Shown piece after piece: positions 22,440 to 33,801 of a stretch of 64,000 nt of DNA (its first letter is position 1; the number at the start of each line of letters is the position of its first letter). The stretch is from Cinnamomum chago (taxonomy: Eukaryota; Streptophyta; Magnoliopsida; Laurales; Lauraceae), in assembly GCA_038049695.1 (NCBI GenBank), contig CP142457.1, positions 55,486,501 through 55,550,500 of the forward strand, read 5' to 3'. A model generated the notes under the pieces. It was not told where the DNA came from and did not search any database. It was given only the letters and a program-made list of their open reading frames with translations. A program made the position numbers and the translations under genes.

Positions 22440-23166
22440 TTTCCCCCTCCCCCTCCCCACCTCTGCATGTGGGGGTCCCTATTTCCTTGCATGTGTGAGT
22501 TAATCCTCCTTGCTTGTGTGAGTTCATATTCCCCTTTCATCTCTAAGTTCCTATTATCTTGTAAGTGCAAGTGTCAAGGGCCAGTACCCTAGCTGTCATA
22601 CCAAAAAATAAAAATAAAAGAAATCTAGGGATACAGAAGGATGCACGATTCTCCAATTTCTTGATGGTTCTGACCCATTAAAAGCAGGTTTGAGAACCTG
22701 CCATCCCAATTAATAAGCAGGTTCGGTACCAGTTCCATGACATTGCTTTTTGGAACCCGGCTGCTAAACGGGTTTGACCTTAAATCCAAAGGTTCCGACC
22801 TATGTACCCACGACTTAACTAAGTAGAAAGCAATATTGATAATGGATTAATTAATAAAAAATAATCTCCTATTTGGCCCAAACATGAAGCCATCTTTGGA
22901 CCAACGGGGTGCCACTTGGGAAAGAAACTTGGTTAATCGGTCAAAAAGGCACCTCTTAACCGGTAGAAAGCAATAATGAAGAGAGAGAGACAGGGAGGAG
23001 GTTCTTCCTCGCTATAGGATTGTCCTTGTATTCAAATACAATTACGGATGTACCCTTCCTTTTCTCTTCCTCTCCGCCATCCAAATCCAAGGCATGCTAC
23101 AGAAACAAACCCTCGCTCTCTAAACGTCCGTCTATTTACAGGCTTTTCTTCGTCCTCGTCCTTCTC

Positions 23167-23201
<35 letters not shown>

Positions 23202-23420
23202 TCTCTCTTTCCCCCTTCTCCTTTCTTTCCCTCTCCCTCCACTCGGCTGAGCAGGATGTCCTGCAGCTACAAGCTCCCCTGTCCTCTCTCTCTCTCTGTC
23301 AGCTGCTCCCCGCTCAATCAGTCGTTCAGGAAGTAATCTCAAAGTTTGATCAGAGCAGTTTCGGCAGGATCTTTAAAAGCCCTCTACTTCCTGTTTCGAT
23401 TGGATGCTGATTCATAATAG
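22440..23420 (+). repeat. Repeat copy 2 of the segment shared with 16750-17640
   Basis: Same order of blocks as copy 1, with a longer CT microsatellite (23168-23210) and the shared phrases CTGAGCAGGATGTCCTGCAG and GTTTCGGCAGGATCTTTAAA. Open frames across the CT-rich block are low-complexity artefacts. Confidence 0.75.
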
Positions 23421-23424
23421 ACTC

Positions 23425-23895
23425 CCTACCATTGAAAGGGCTCAGACGAAAGGTGTTCGGCCGGCATCTGCATGTCCTCTTTTTGGAGCACACAGTGAAT
23501 CAGCGAGCAGATTATTTTTTTTTCTACTGCAATCTCTCTGCTGGGTTCTGGTCTTGGATTATGGGTATGCTTAACATTCCCCCTCTTCAGCTTCACCTCT
23601 CTGGGATTATTTCTCAGCTAGTTCTTGCAATAGAAGAAAGAAGGGATTGGTTGCTATCTTCATGTCTGCAATTTTCATTCTTTGGAGATTGAGAAATGTA
23701 GTGGTCATGAATGATAGGTAGCCCTCTTCTTCTGTTTCTTATTCTGGTTTTTTCTTGTGGAGATTTCCTGTTCTCTGGGGAAAAATGACCTCTCCCTTTT
23801 AGCCAAGTTTTGAATCAATTTTTCAAGGTTTCTAAGCTGGCTCTTCCCAAATCAAAGGCATAGCATTAGCTTTTTTTTTTTTTTTTTTTTTTTTA
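23425..23895 (+). pseudogene. LINE zf-RVT fragment
   Basis: The frame near 23485-23690 reads HTVNQRADYFFFYCNLSAGFWSWI, matching the region in plant LINE polyproteins where a His-rich HLFFHC-type zinc ligand precedes a Trp-containing helix. Downstream frames are interrupted by stops. A T run of about 23 (23871-23896) follows. Only the last part of a LINE is left. Confidence 0.6.
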
Positions 23896-24069
23896 TCCGC
23901 CCTGTTTAGCTTCTTGTTATGCTCTGGTTGAGTATAGCTTTGGGTTATGCTCTTTGATGGTTGTATGGGTCACGGGTCCAGTTTCTTTTCAGTCCACATT
24001 TGTTGCTGTTCTTCTTCTTACGATGTATTTGTATATGGGCCGCGCTGAGAAAACCAAATCCATTCTTTA

Positions 24070-24330
24070 GTTTTACTGCTACAAGTCTCTCTTCCGCGTA
24101 CGTGGGACGTCGTGGTCAGAAGCCAAAAGGGCTTTGAAGGTTCACCCCAACATCAGCCAAGCATCCAATCCACACAGTCCGTGCACGTCACTAACATGGC
24201 CACCCGTCTATATTCCCCTAAAATTCAATACTAGAGGGCCCACCAAAGGACCCAGCAGCATATATGCATATGTCCCACTTAGACCCCCGGTCCGCACGTC
24301 TTTTTTTAACAGCAGAAAGAAACAAGTGAA
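24070..24330 (+). repeat. Segment A, third block (paralogous to 61500-61690 and about 62440)
   Basis: GGGACGTCGTGGTCA, AGCATC-AATCCACA, TGCACGTCACT and CCTCTAAAATT-like phrases occur in the same order at 61.5 kb, and GGACCGCAC plus ACAGCAAAAAGAA-like recur near 62440. No coding potential. Confidence 0.7.
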
Positions 24331-25500
24331 CACATACTCAAATCTTACGATATATTGGAGTAAGATGAGGGATGTCTCGAATGGTAGGGTATCTATTTTA
24401 AGCTGTTTAAATTTTCAGCAACGTCTCCACTTTGAAGTTCCACTTGTCTCTGGAGGGGCTAAGAGCAAGTAGGCTCCATTGATTGGTTTAATCGGTGATG
24501 AAGCAACCGATGGTGGATCCATAATTCATATATATATAGGTCACAGAGTTTAAGGTGGACCACTGTCCGCCACGCTGTCTCTTTATCGTGTGAAGTTGAG
24601 CCCATCTTTCCAATTTCCATCTTTGTGGTGTAAGGCTTCCAATCCAAACAAGACCCGACCAAACCACTCCTTTTATACCATTTTCCTTCTTTTGGCAGAC
24701 TTGTTTGGTACGACCTTTTCTCCACGGCCGATTCCCAACTACTACTGTTCCTTTCTCCACTATCATTGCAGAAAAACGAAATACTGCCTAGCATCATCTT
24801 TTTTTGAGCGTTCATCTTCAAGGATGACTATTTTTGCTTATGCAGCTTTGGAATTTAAATTTATTGCCGACATCCTTACGCAGATGCCATATGAATGGAA
24901 AAAATATAACTCTGGCATTCAAACTCAAGAGGATCATTATCCAGCCTCGGTACCCAGAAATGAGAGGAAGTTTTCTAATGTTGAGATGATCTGGATCATT
25001 TGATCAGAGGTTTTTTTTGTTTGGTAATTCACCCATGAAAAGTGGGTCGGAGCAGCTATAGGCAGTACAGATCCATGAATGGACTCTGCATCTCATTGAG
25101 AGAAACAGAGTAGTCAATAAGCAGGTAACGTGTCTTCTTGTCATCAGAACAGCTTTATTATTGTTTTGAGATGAATCATAAATGTTATCAAGATTCTCTT
25201 AGCATGGAAGTAACATGTTCTTTCGGGTTACTAATTGTCTTTCTCCAAATATCTCACCAATGATTTCCGGCCTTTACTCCTTCCTACTTTTCGCCGAGAG
25301 ATCATACTATGCATCGTCTATGTGAGACCCGCTTGTCTGAATTTCTGCAATTTTTGTCAATTTGTCTTTTACCCTCCATTTGTTCATGGGGTTATTAAGG
25401 TTTGCATTATTTTACATATGATTTCAGATTGTATAGGGCCCTGTTTCAGTTTTTAAAACTTCACTATTAACATATGATTTGTTTCTTAGGAATTTCTCTT
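24331..25500. other. Noncoding stretch, no gene recognised
   Basis: Open frames up to 137 codons exist on both strands but show no family motif and overlap each other. No RNA gene seen. Confidence 0.4.
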
Positions 25501-25509
25501 ATTTATTAG

Positions 25510-25700
25510 GTAATTAGAAAGTGGTGTGTGGTATCCCGCTCGATTACTGAAGCTGAATAAGACACCATCGTTAGTATTACTAAAGGGAGAGTTTGGTTTC
25601 GACTATTGTTACAAGGTATGGATGTTCAATTTTAACTCGCTTCAAATGTTCAGTGGCAACACATTGAGACTGGTTTTCATCTTGTTACATTATCTAGTTC
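25510..25700 (+). pseudogene. Copia RNase H relic
   Basis: The frame at about 25524-25620 reads KWCVVSRSITEAE, stop, DTIVSITKGRVWFRLLL, which corresponds to the Copia RNase H block SRSxTEAEYxA. Further on, QHIETGFHLVT (near 25660) corresponds to KHIExDxHxVR. About 60 bp between the two blocks are missing. No LTR was recognised nearby. Confidence 0.75.
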
Positions 25701-26067
25701 GTGGAACAATTCTGCTATTATTATACATCTCTACGCCTATGCTTAACTTTTAAATTTATTTACAAAATCTCATCAAATAAGGATAGAAATCGGTGCTCGA
25801 AAATCAGAGATCCAAGTTGGAAATTTTTGGGCATAGCTCCGAGATTTGGACTGACTTTAGATTTGAGTCAGGTGAGCTGGGTACTGCACGTTGGGCCTGG
25901 CCTAACCATATCCCTGTTTGTACAATCTCAACCAAAACCAAAATTTGTTGTAGACAACATATGTTCGGGTATGGCGGCTAGTCTCATACAGTTTATTTGC
26001 ACAGTAATACTCCAAATCGGGTCAAGGTCTCCTTTTACTGTTTGTCCTTTTCGTAGGAAATAATTTA

Positions 26068-26381
26068 GGGATTTTTATGAAAAGAACCCTTTAAATTAAA
26101 AACAAATGATAGAGGACCTAAAAACCTCATAATGACATTGGAGGTCTCCATTCCATAATATCATGGAATGTCGGAATAATTTGACATACAAATTTCCTGA
26201 TACAATAATATCATGGAATGTCCCTTTTATTTCATGAAAAATGAAAGTAAATTATTCAACATGGAATGATGGATTATTCCGTGATATCATGAAATAGAGG
26301 TCATCTACAATCATTATGAAATGTTTGGGCCCTCCATCATTGTTTTCAACTTTAAGGGACAATTTTCTTTATAAAAATCCC
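26068..26381. mobile_element. Small Mutator-like MITE (314 bp)
   Basis: Inverted ends start GGGATTTTTAT and align for about 50 bp with a few gaps. Flanking 9-mers are AATAATTTA (26059-26067) and AATAACTTA (26382-26390), a target duplication with one mismatch, the Mutator size. No coding sequence inside. TTCCATGATATCATGG-type inverted phrases repeat in the centre. Confidence 0.8.
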
Positions 26382-26390
26382 AATAACTTA

Positions 26391-28230
26391 ATACAATGTT
26401 AAAATGAAATAAAATTGTGAATTCCATTTTTTTAATTTTCTTAATAGTTTTTAGGTACAAACAAAATATATAAAAAAATGATATAAAGGTGGTTAGCATA
26501 GAGCTCCAGTATATTTGATTTCGGACTAAATTCATAAACATTCAGTCTCGGCCATTGCGGACGCCATACGACTCATTTATCCCAAGTCTGCAAGTTTATT
26601 GTGGACAAACACTTACGGTAAATTTGATATTTTAATATCACTTATTATAGAAAAGGAATGAAAGGATGAAAGATAATGAGCGAAGGGGTGTTATGAAATT
26701 GAGAGATGGAGAACATCAAAATTTAGCAAATAATTAAAGTGAAATATATTTTCAGAGATAAAGAGATAATTAGGTAGTCATTTTTCATTTTTAATATTAA
26801 TTTTCACAATAATTTTACTTATCATCTATTTCCATCCTCTCTACTTTCGTATCGAAATAGTATGAAAATGTAGACTTTTCCTTATGGCTGTTTATTTAAT
26901 GTTATTGAGTTCCTAAGAATTCTATTATATGTTTTTAATGGCACGTTTGTGTTGCCACTTTTCTACAGAAATGGTATGAAAAATTTGACCGCTTTTTCAC
27001 GGTCAAAATTTGCATATTTAGTACAGCTTCTTTTTCATGGGGAATAATAGCCCAAGAAATGACTAGAATTTTCCAGGATTTAGGCCAAAAAGCATTTCCT
27101 ATGGGGGATGGAATTGTTTTAATTCCGTGGAAGATAAAAGACTTTGCGGAACTAGTTTTTCATGGACGTACATAAATGCTCCCTAAGAGTGTTTTTACAC
27201 GCCTGTTTTGGTAGAAGCGGAGACCTCTTCCCCATCTATACACTATTTTTGTTGTTTGGTTGGTGCGGCCCATTTCATCATAAAAGAATCAATGGAAGCG
27301 AGCATTTTTTCCTCATGAGAGAAGAAAGCGGATTATAACTTCCCCCAAAAAATTCATTTCCGCATAAAAGAAAATGTGGTGTTTCCTCATCCACGTCATT
27401 ACAGAAACAAGCACTAAAAGTGGATGAAATCGAATTAAAAACAAGGCTGAATATACAAAAATTATCACCAAATAATCTTCCATGACAAATGAAAACCCAG
27501 CCATCAACTTAGAATTCAAATCCAAGGAAATCAAGGTCCTGCCTTATACAGTTTTAAACTCACCTCTTATTAATCCATTGTTGGAGCCCATTTGACCATG
27601 AATTCCTTTGAATTTAATTCCATGCAAACAAATGGGCCCTTAATGTAAAAAAAAAAAAAAAAAAAAAGGATTATAAGTTTAAGTGCATTGTTAACATGCT
27701 ACATTTTCTACCGGTCTACTATAAATGTCTCTGAATGAGGTAATAGGCTATAGATCAGTTGGTTAAGGACATGAATGTGTGTTTATGTGTGTCAGATTTA
27801 GCCAAAAAATAGAAGAAATGTTTCAAATCGAGATAACACTTTATTTACATCTTATTTCATTGATGAAAGAGATCAAAATAACCCTATACTTATGGTTGGC
27901 ATGTGGGGATGTGGCCTACACATGGTGGCCGCAAAAGAGCCTTGTAGGCTTGTTGATTCAGTCAAGCCAAAATATCCCCAATTCCTCCAAGAAATTCTCT
28001 CGGAATATTGTACCGAAAGTGTGGGGATCCATTTCCCCGGAAACCCCTTATCCAGCCCTTGAAAGATTTGTGTTCAAGACCTTTTCTTCATTGGGTTAGG
28101 TACTCGGAAAATACAATGCGATGAGATAGACGCAATGGCCTGTGAAAGATTAGGAATTTCCGGTGATCACCAGCCTCACGGAATTGTCCCCATTTTCACT
28201 GCCTATAAATCTTCATTTACATGTTATTTC
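26391..28230. other. Noncoding A/T-rich stretch
   Basis: No gene recognised. A poly-A run at about 27646-27667 may be a retroposon tail. At 27748 a TATAGATCAGTTGG phrase resembles a pol III A box, but no B box lies at the right distance. Confidence 0.4.
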
Positions 28231-28233
28231 ATT

Positions 28234-28234
28234 G

Positions 28235-28295
<61 letters not shown>
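28234..28295. repeat. Compound microsatellite (TG)n(AG)n
   Basis: About twelve TG units run directly into about eighteen AG units. Confidence 0.95.
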
Positions 28296-28300
<5 letters not shown>

Positions 28301-30069
28301 GGCCAAATAGAGAAAAGATTCCACTACAAAAAGGATCGATGAGGTTAAAGTAGGGAATGAGAGATTACTTCTAATGATTCTTTCAAAGATTAGTAGATAG
28401 TTTACCTTCAGAAATTTCAAATGTGGCGCCCCTTTGTTAAGAAGTTTAGTTCATGATGCACCTTTCACCTAAAAAAATTTGTAATTGGTGATGCAAATGG
28501 CCACATGATACAGAAGCAGTGCATCTAAAAGTGGGCGTTTCTTGTCTACCAAGTGGAGATATTTTTAGGAATAAGTGGTATTGATAGATTGTCAGATGAG
28601 TAAATAAATGGTTTTAATGTATACATGAAATCATACAATCCTAGCATAATGCACTTTGATATTTACATGTCAAAGCAGTTGCCTGATTGACACCTTTATG
28701 TGCTAATTTCAAGGAAATTGTGAAGAGACCAAGGAAAGAAGATAAGTGGCAGCTAATTAATCTAGATACCAAACAATGAAGATAAGTTCCAGTTCATTAT
28801 ATCTCTGTTAACTAAAGAAAAGGAAAGAAGTACAATAAGAAGGTGATGCTTTAGCGTTGTTGAGAATTACTTATTCGATACAACTAAAATTGGTGATAAT
28901 ATAAACTAATCTGATGCACAGTAATGTAGAAAACTAGGATGGACTTAGAGGAGGAGAAGAGGCAAGTGTTGAATTAGAAATTTCATAACACAGTAATGGA
29001 AAATCGGCACATTCTGAAACCCTCTAGGAGTAGCATGGTGATATAGAGAATAAAAAACCCATCTTTGTAAACAAAATAGCTGTGAATGAGAACACTGCAT
29101 TGGGTAATTTCAAAATACAAGATAAAACAAAAGTCCAAACCCTAGGTTACAAAGGAGGAAAACACAAACAGAAAAATCATGTATCCCCGAATCAATTTAT
29201 ACTTTTATAATGTCCTGGCCATCATCTACAACCATTAGAAAGTAACTAAATTTAATTTTGTTCTTGAGAAAGAAGAAGATGATGATGAAGAAGAAATCCG
29301 AAACTAATTGAAGATGCCAAAATAGGCATACCGAGGAGGAAGAAGATAGAAAGGAGAACTAGGTCAAATTTTTTTTTTTTTTGTGTGTGTGTTTGATCTG
29401 AGAGAGAGAGAGAGAGCGCTCTACCTCTTCTTTTCCCGTCTCAACAGAAGGGTTTGGTTTCATTTCTTCAAAAAGACAATTTCTCAACTCCTGTTTGAAC
29501 ATATACAACTATTACACACTGATCAAATACCCATATCTCCGGATCTCCCTATCTTGGACTCTTCAGTCCTAAAAGAGAAGAAGAATAAGGGATTTAGGGT
29601 TGTGACACTAAACCACTGCTGTTACAGCTTATAAGCAGTACCATCAAAAGTATACCTTCCTTGCAGCTTCTGCTTTCACCTCGGCCGTTGAAGTATCAAA
29701 CTGTATCTCCCACATGAGTGGAGTTCTCTTCCACCCAGAACGAAGAAAATCAGACCAAGAAGATCTAGCTATTTATACACCACAACTAGAATAGGTTTTT
29801 GGATGCAACTATACGAGTATAGAAATCAAAGCAGGAAAACCATATATAGCACAGATTTGAGGTATAGAAGGGAAATCAAAAGGGGAGAAAGCCATCTATA
29901 CTACAGATTTGAGCTGTGATGGTGTTTTCCTCTTCCAGTTTCTACACTTTCACCCTTCATCCAAACAGACTTAGTGTAAATACATGCACCTAAAACTTTG
30001 GTGCATAGAAATGAAGCATCATCATCTACCACTCCCGATCACTAACATTCATGATGAGAAGGCATTTTT
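28296..30069. other. Intergenic stretch 3' of the ERF gene
   Basis: No second gene seen. CACTACAAAAAGGATCG at 28322 resembles a CACTA terminus without a partner. A GAAGAAGATGATGATGAAG tract lies near 29270 and a short GA run at 29400. The part nearest 30069 would hold the 3' untranslated region of the minus-strand ERF gene. Confidence 0.4.
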
Positions 30070-30720
30070 TTAACCGCAGCTCCAGAGACTTTCTCCATCT
30101 GAATAATCCGGCGAGTCCTCATCAGATCCGGTTGAGTTCAGTCTGGGTGGGCTGAGGAGCATCCCCTCTGCCATGCTCTCCAGCAGTTTCGGCATCGCAA
30201 ACAGCGCTTCCTCATCCACGAATTCATCCCCTCCACCCGTCGGATGGTCGCCGCGCTCCGACCATGTAATCTCTTCTCCTGGCCTTTTAGGGAGCCTTGC
30301 GGCGGCTGCGGCCGCGGAGGCTGCCTGTATCGCTGATGGAGAAGAGGAGGCCGGAACCGGATTGGAGTGGACTGAATCGGGGAAATTGAGGAGGGCATCT
30401 GCACCCTTGAGAGCATAAGCGGCCACGTCGTAGGCTGCGGCCGCCATCTCGGCGGTCGGGAAGGTACCGAGCCATATTCGTGTGGACTTCCCCGGCTCCC
30501 GGATCTCCGTTACCCATTTGCCGTTTCGGGGTCGGATCCCATGGTAAATGGGGTGTTTCCCGCCTCTGGTGGTGCTGGATGTCGCAGCGGCAGGCCGCGG
30601 CGACGGAGGCGGGGTTTCACTCGTGTGTGTAGGAATTGGCTGGTGCATGTAAGGCGGTGGGGCCGGTGGTCGTTGGTCTCCAGATGGTACGTGCGAAGTT
30701 TCGTCGTCCTGAGAATGCAT
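30070..30720 (-). CDS. DREB-type AP2/ERF transcription factor (ERF024-027-like)
   Basis: Intronless 216-residue protein, probably nuclear, binding DRE/CRT or GCC-like promoter elements to control stress or development genes. Residues 1-55 are Pro/Ser-rich. The single AP2 domain spans about 57-115: [36 protein letters not shown] and [12 protein letters not shown]. Val70 is the DREB-type V14, and the spacing without the WG of most DREBs fits the ERF024-027 subgroup. The C-terminal block [20 protein letters not shown] then MLLSPPRL (168-194) is the signature of that subgroup, and an acidic Ser-rich end ([14 protein letters not shown]) follows. Oddity: the domain opens YHG instead of YRG; His60 replaces an Arg that contacts DNA in AP2 structures. 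The codon is CAT, one CpG-type transition from CGT. The Met at 30720 is chosen because it opens the only long frame and gives the usual family length. No stops or shifts, so an expressed gene is likely. High GC contrasts with the flanks. Confidence 0.93.
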   Translation of the reverse strand: MHSQDDETSHVPSGDQRPPAPPPYMHQPIPTHTSETPPPSPRPAAATSSTTRGGKHPIYHGIRPRNGKWVTEIREPGKSTRIWLGTFPTAEMAAAAYDVAAYALKGADALLNFPDSVHSNPVPASSSPSAIQAASAAAAAARLPKRPGEEITWSERGDHPTGGGDEFVDEEALFAMPKLLESMAEGMLLSPPRLNSTGSDEDSPDYSDGESLWSCG

Positions 30721-31170
30721 TTATGGAAAGAAGAGGTAAAAAGGAGACCACGGAGAGGAGACGAATGAACAGAAAATACAGAACTAAAATAAAAAATAAA
30801 AATTGAAGGAGATGGGATTTTATGGAAAAAGGAAAAAAAAACGAAGATTGGTTTGATTCGGATGGTAGAGTGGCAACGAGTGAGACTTGAGTTGTGTAAG
30901 AAGTATAAGGAGCAGGGTCAGTGCCACATTGAAAGCCCGGTAGCTCAATCTACTGCTGCTGCTGCCGCTTGGGCCTTGGGTTTATTAGTTTGTGCTATGA
31001 GTAGCCAAGTCGGAAGGTGGACCATCAGGTGGGCCCCACTATCAGGTATGCTTGGGTGAGCATAAAAAAGTTTGCATAGGATCATGAGTTTTTGCAGGAA
31101 TGAGAGTCATAGGGAGTCCTTGAAATCCCCCCCACCCCCATGTGGGTCCTCAAGTAGGCCCCACCAAACA
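30721..31170. other. Upstream flank of the ERF gene
   Basis: No clear TATA box on the minus strand; ATAAAATCCC at about 30810-30819 is the nearest A/T-rich candidate. A phrase AAGTATAAGGAGCAGGG at about 30899 also occurs at 17627. At 31100-31145 lies an inverted copy of part of the MITE at 31476-31515. Confidence 0.4.
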
Positions 31171-31173
31171 ATT

Positions 31174-31210
<37 letters not shown>

Positions 31211-31212
<2 letters not shown>

Positions 31213-31394
31213 GGAAGTTTCAAGTATATTCATTCCTCACAATAGGGTCAGAGACACTTCCATAATTGAGAGTTTTCAAGTACAAAAATTACTTTTCAAG
31301 TACATAGAGTAGGGTACACTTCCTTGTCTTCATGTGCAAAAAAGAAAAGTGTTGTCACCTTATAATAAGAGATAGATGCACTTGAAACTTCCCC
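31211..31394. mobile_element. MITE with perfect 15-bp inverted repeats, inside (AT)n
   Basis: GGGGAAGTTTCAAGT (31211-31225) and its exact complement (31380-31394) bound 184 bp of noncoding DNA. Both sides run into (AT)n (31173-31210 and 31395-31416). The target duplication is hidden by the AT repeats; TA is possible. Confidence 0.8.
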
Positions 31395-31416
31395 ATATAT
31401 ATATATATATATATAT

Positions 31417-31783
31417 GAGCCAGCTCTCCTAAGCTCAAGCTTAGGATAAGGTAAGCTCAAGTGTGTGGTGGGGCCCACATGGGGATGGGGGTGGAGGGGA
31501 TTTCAAGGACTCCCTTGGATCTTCCTCTCTACAAAAAATCAGCCCCAAATGAGATTTATATCATCTCCATATGGGCCTAAAAGTGTAATGGTCAACGGTT
31601 CATTTGGATTGATACATAGTCAATCCAACGGTCAAATAAATTTGGATCTGATCGAAAGTTGGTGGACATGTGTAATTTAAGGAAGTCATGTGTTTGGTCT
31701 ATTTGGATGAACCAAAGGTGGGCCCCACAAGCATGAGCTTACGAAATTTTTTTCCTAAGCTTGAGCTTAGGAGAGCCTTGCTC
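31417..31783. mobile_element. MITE with about 30-bp inverted repeats
   Basis: GAGC...CTCTCCTAAGCTCAAG at 31417 pairs with its complement ending GCTC at 31783. The inner part of each repeat (CCTAAGCTCAAGCTTAGG) is itself palindromic. Flanked by (AT)n on both sides (31395-31416 and 31784-31800). Interior noncoding, with CCCACATGGGG. Confidence 0.8.
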
Positions 31784-31800
31784 ATATATATATATATATA

Positions 31801-32571
31801 TGGGAACACTAGAAAACACCCACGCTTCATTTACATGGGGTGTATTTTATAATTTCTCTACATGTAAATGCACATGTATTTTAATATACCCGCACTAACC
31901 CTCTTATAACAATAAGAAAATGGGGGCATTTTAATATCATTGGGTTGTTTCCATTATAGAAGCAATCAAAGGTGAAAAGAAAAAGAAAGACTTTCTCTAA
32001 CGAACTGTCTCTCTCGAAGATGGGCTCAGTGGGGTCTTAAATAATACGCATTTCTTCAGTTGATTGATTTTTCCATAGATGGGCTGTGGAGTGTGAATTG
32101 AAGAGGACCTGAGTCGACTCTGCCATTTGATCTGCTGCCAGGGTTGTGGGCTTAGTTGTGAAGAGAGCGATTAGATCAAAGGGCTATTTGGCCTTTTTGT
32201 ACATACATTAATTACCGAGGACTAGAAATGTGAAGGTGTTACGTGAAGCTAATTATTTACAGGTTTGCTTAATTTAAGGTAATTTCTGCTTCTTAGTGGG
32301 CTCAAACAAAATCTTATCTAGCCTTAATGTATTTAATCATGTGGACTCAAAATAACTGCAAGACGTTCCAAATAAAAAGTGAATGTATTTTTCCTTACAT
32401 GTGATACATATTTTAAAATCTTACGACGTGCGCTGTGTACGGATTTGTGAGTTTTTCTCTGATCCCTCTTGGTTGAACAGAGCAAGGAGACTTTCTGGGC
32501 TCTGTACTAGCATCTAGTTGCTGAAATTGAATTTCACTTTCCTGGTATTGATATGTTTCACGTCCCAATAA
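31801..32571. other. Noncoding stretch
   Basis: No gene or complete element seen. GGGAACACTAGAAAACACCC right after the (AT)n run at 31801 may be one end of a further MITE; its partner end was not found. Confidence 0.35.
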
Positions 32572-32697
32572 GGGAGTCTGTTTGGACGAATCAAGAACTG
32601 ACACGCGCGGGGCGGAGGAAGAGAATTTGTTTTTCTCTTTCTCCACCCCCCTTCCGCCCCCGCTTGTGGCGACCCCTGATTCGTCCAAACAGGGCTC
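32572..32697. mobile_element. Foldback MITE (126 bp)
   Basis: Arms of about 45 bp share CTGTTTGGACGAATCA and GCGGGG-GGCGGA, facing each other around a CT-rich loop. Target duplication not resolved. Confidence 0.7.
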
Positions 32698-33107
32698 GAA
32701 ACAGGAGATCTGTTTCATGTTTATCACCGGGTGTGTTATGTTTCATTGACTTTCGGTGAGAGTGTAGAAAAGAAAATAGTTTTTTATTTTTTTATTTTCA
32801 GGCCCTTGACCTGGCCTTGGCCATGGCCTAGGTCATTGAGCCCACCGAAGGTCTTTGGCCCATGTGGATCCAACCCTACATATATTTGGTGTCGGGTAAG
32901 GATAACCCTTGGTCCAGCCCTTTGATAGCCCTGGCGATGAGAAGTAATGTTAACTGGGAGAATATTCTCCTACGAGCAAAATGCACGTAGGGTCCAGCTC
33001 TATGGGGCCCACTAGAGCTCACCTTTTATCTACGTAGCTCCATTGATATTGATGCCATCCATTGATATGGCAAAAGAACCAATCTTACACTCATTGAACA
33101 CTATCCA
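32698..33107. other. Noncoding stretch
   Basis: No gene seen. Includes the run GGCCTTGGCCATGGCC near 32814. Confidence 0.4.
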
Positions 33108-33110
33108 TTA

Positions 33111-33798
33111 GGGGTCGTTTGTTTTCTGTGAAAGTGACCCATATGTGAGTCATTTGCATATGTAAATGACTCACATGTGGATCAGATTTCACTGTTTGTT
33201 ACTAGCATAACATTTCACATGTGAATCTATGAATAGGTTGTAGATTGTTTGATGATATCTCAACATCCAACCAACATCAATGGTTGAAAATTGGACATAT
33301 GACCGTGTTTGAGCTTCTGAAGAATATGAACGGTCTTGATTTTACATGTGGGCCCAGAACATTAAAAAAAGATAAAAGGCGGACCGAATATGTTAGTAAC
33401 AATAGATTAATCCAACGGCTGTAATTATGTTGATGATATCTCAACCTCCATGCTTCATCAACGGTTGAAAATTGGACACATGGCCGTGTTTGAGCTTTTT
33501 AAGAGAATGAATAGTCCGGATGTTACAAGTGGGGCCCAAAAAAATTTTAAAAATAAAATAAAAGGTGAACTGCTCATAATGGCATTGTAGCAGTCCGCCT
33601 TGTAATAGTAACATGTGAAAATGTTTCACACCTCTTGAAGTGTGAAAATCAAAGGCACTTTTTGAGTTGGTTTTCATACCATTTATATGTGAGTTTTACA
33701 CATGTGAATCAAATTCACACAAAACAAACGTGATATATGCATAACAGAAACGCATGTGATTTAATTACATACGTAAATGGGCACAAACAAACGACCCC
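33111..33798. mobile_element. PIF/Harbinger-like non-autonomous element (688 bp)
   Basis: Terminal repeats GGGGTCGTTTGTT and complement lie between two TTA triplets (33108-33110, 33799-33801), the PIF/Harbinger target. Inside is a direct duplication: GATGATATCTCAAC starts at 33251 and 33432 (period 181), each copy continuing with GGTTGAAAATTGGACA and CCGTGTTTGAGCTT. No transposase. Confidence 0.85.
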
Positions 33799-33801
33799 TT
33801 A

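Noticed and set aside
23020-23410. Overlapping open frames over the CT-rich block
   Set aside because: Low-complexity Ser/Leu or Arg/Glu reading of a microsatellite; the paralogous copy at 17.4 kb does not keep the frame.
27748-27775. Possible tRNA gene or SINE head (TATAGATCAGTTGG)
   Set aside because: No acceptor stem pairing and no B box within tRNA distance.
30173-30768. Plus-strand open frames opposite the ERF gene
   Set aside because: Mirror frames of a GC-rich coding region; only the minus-strand frame shows the AP2 domain.
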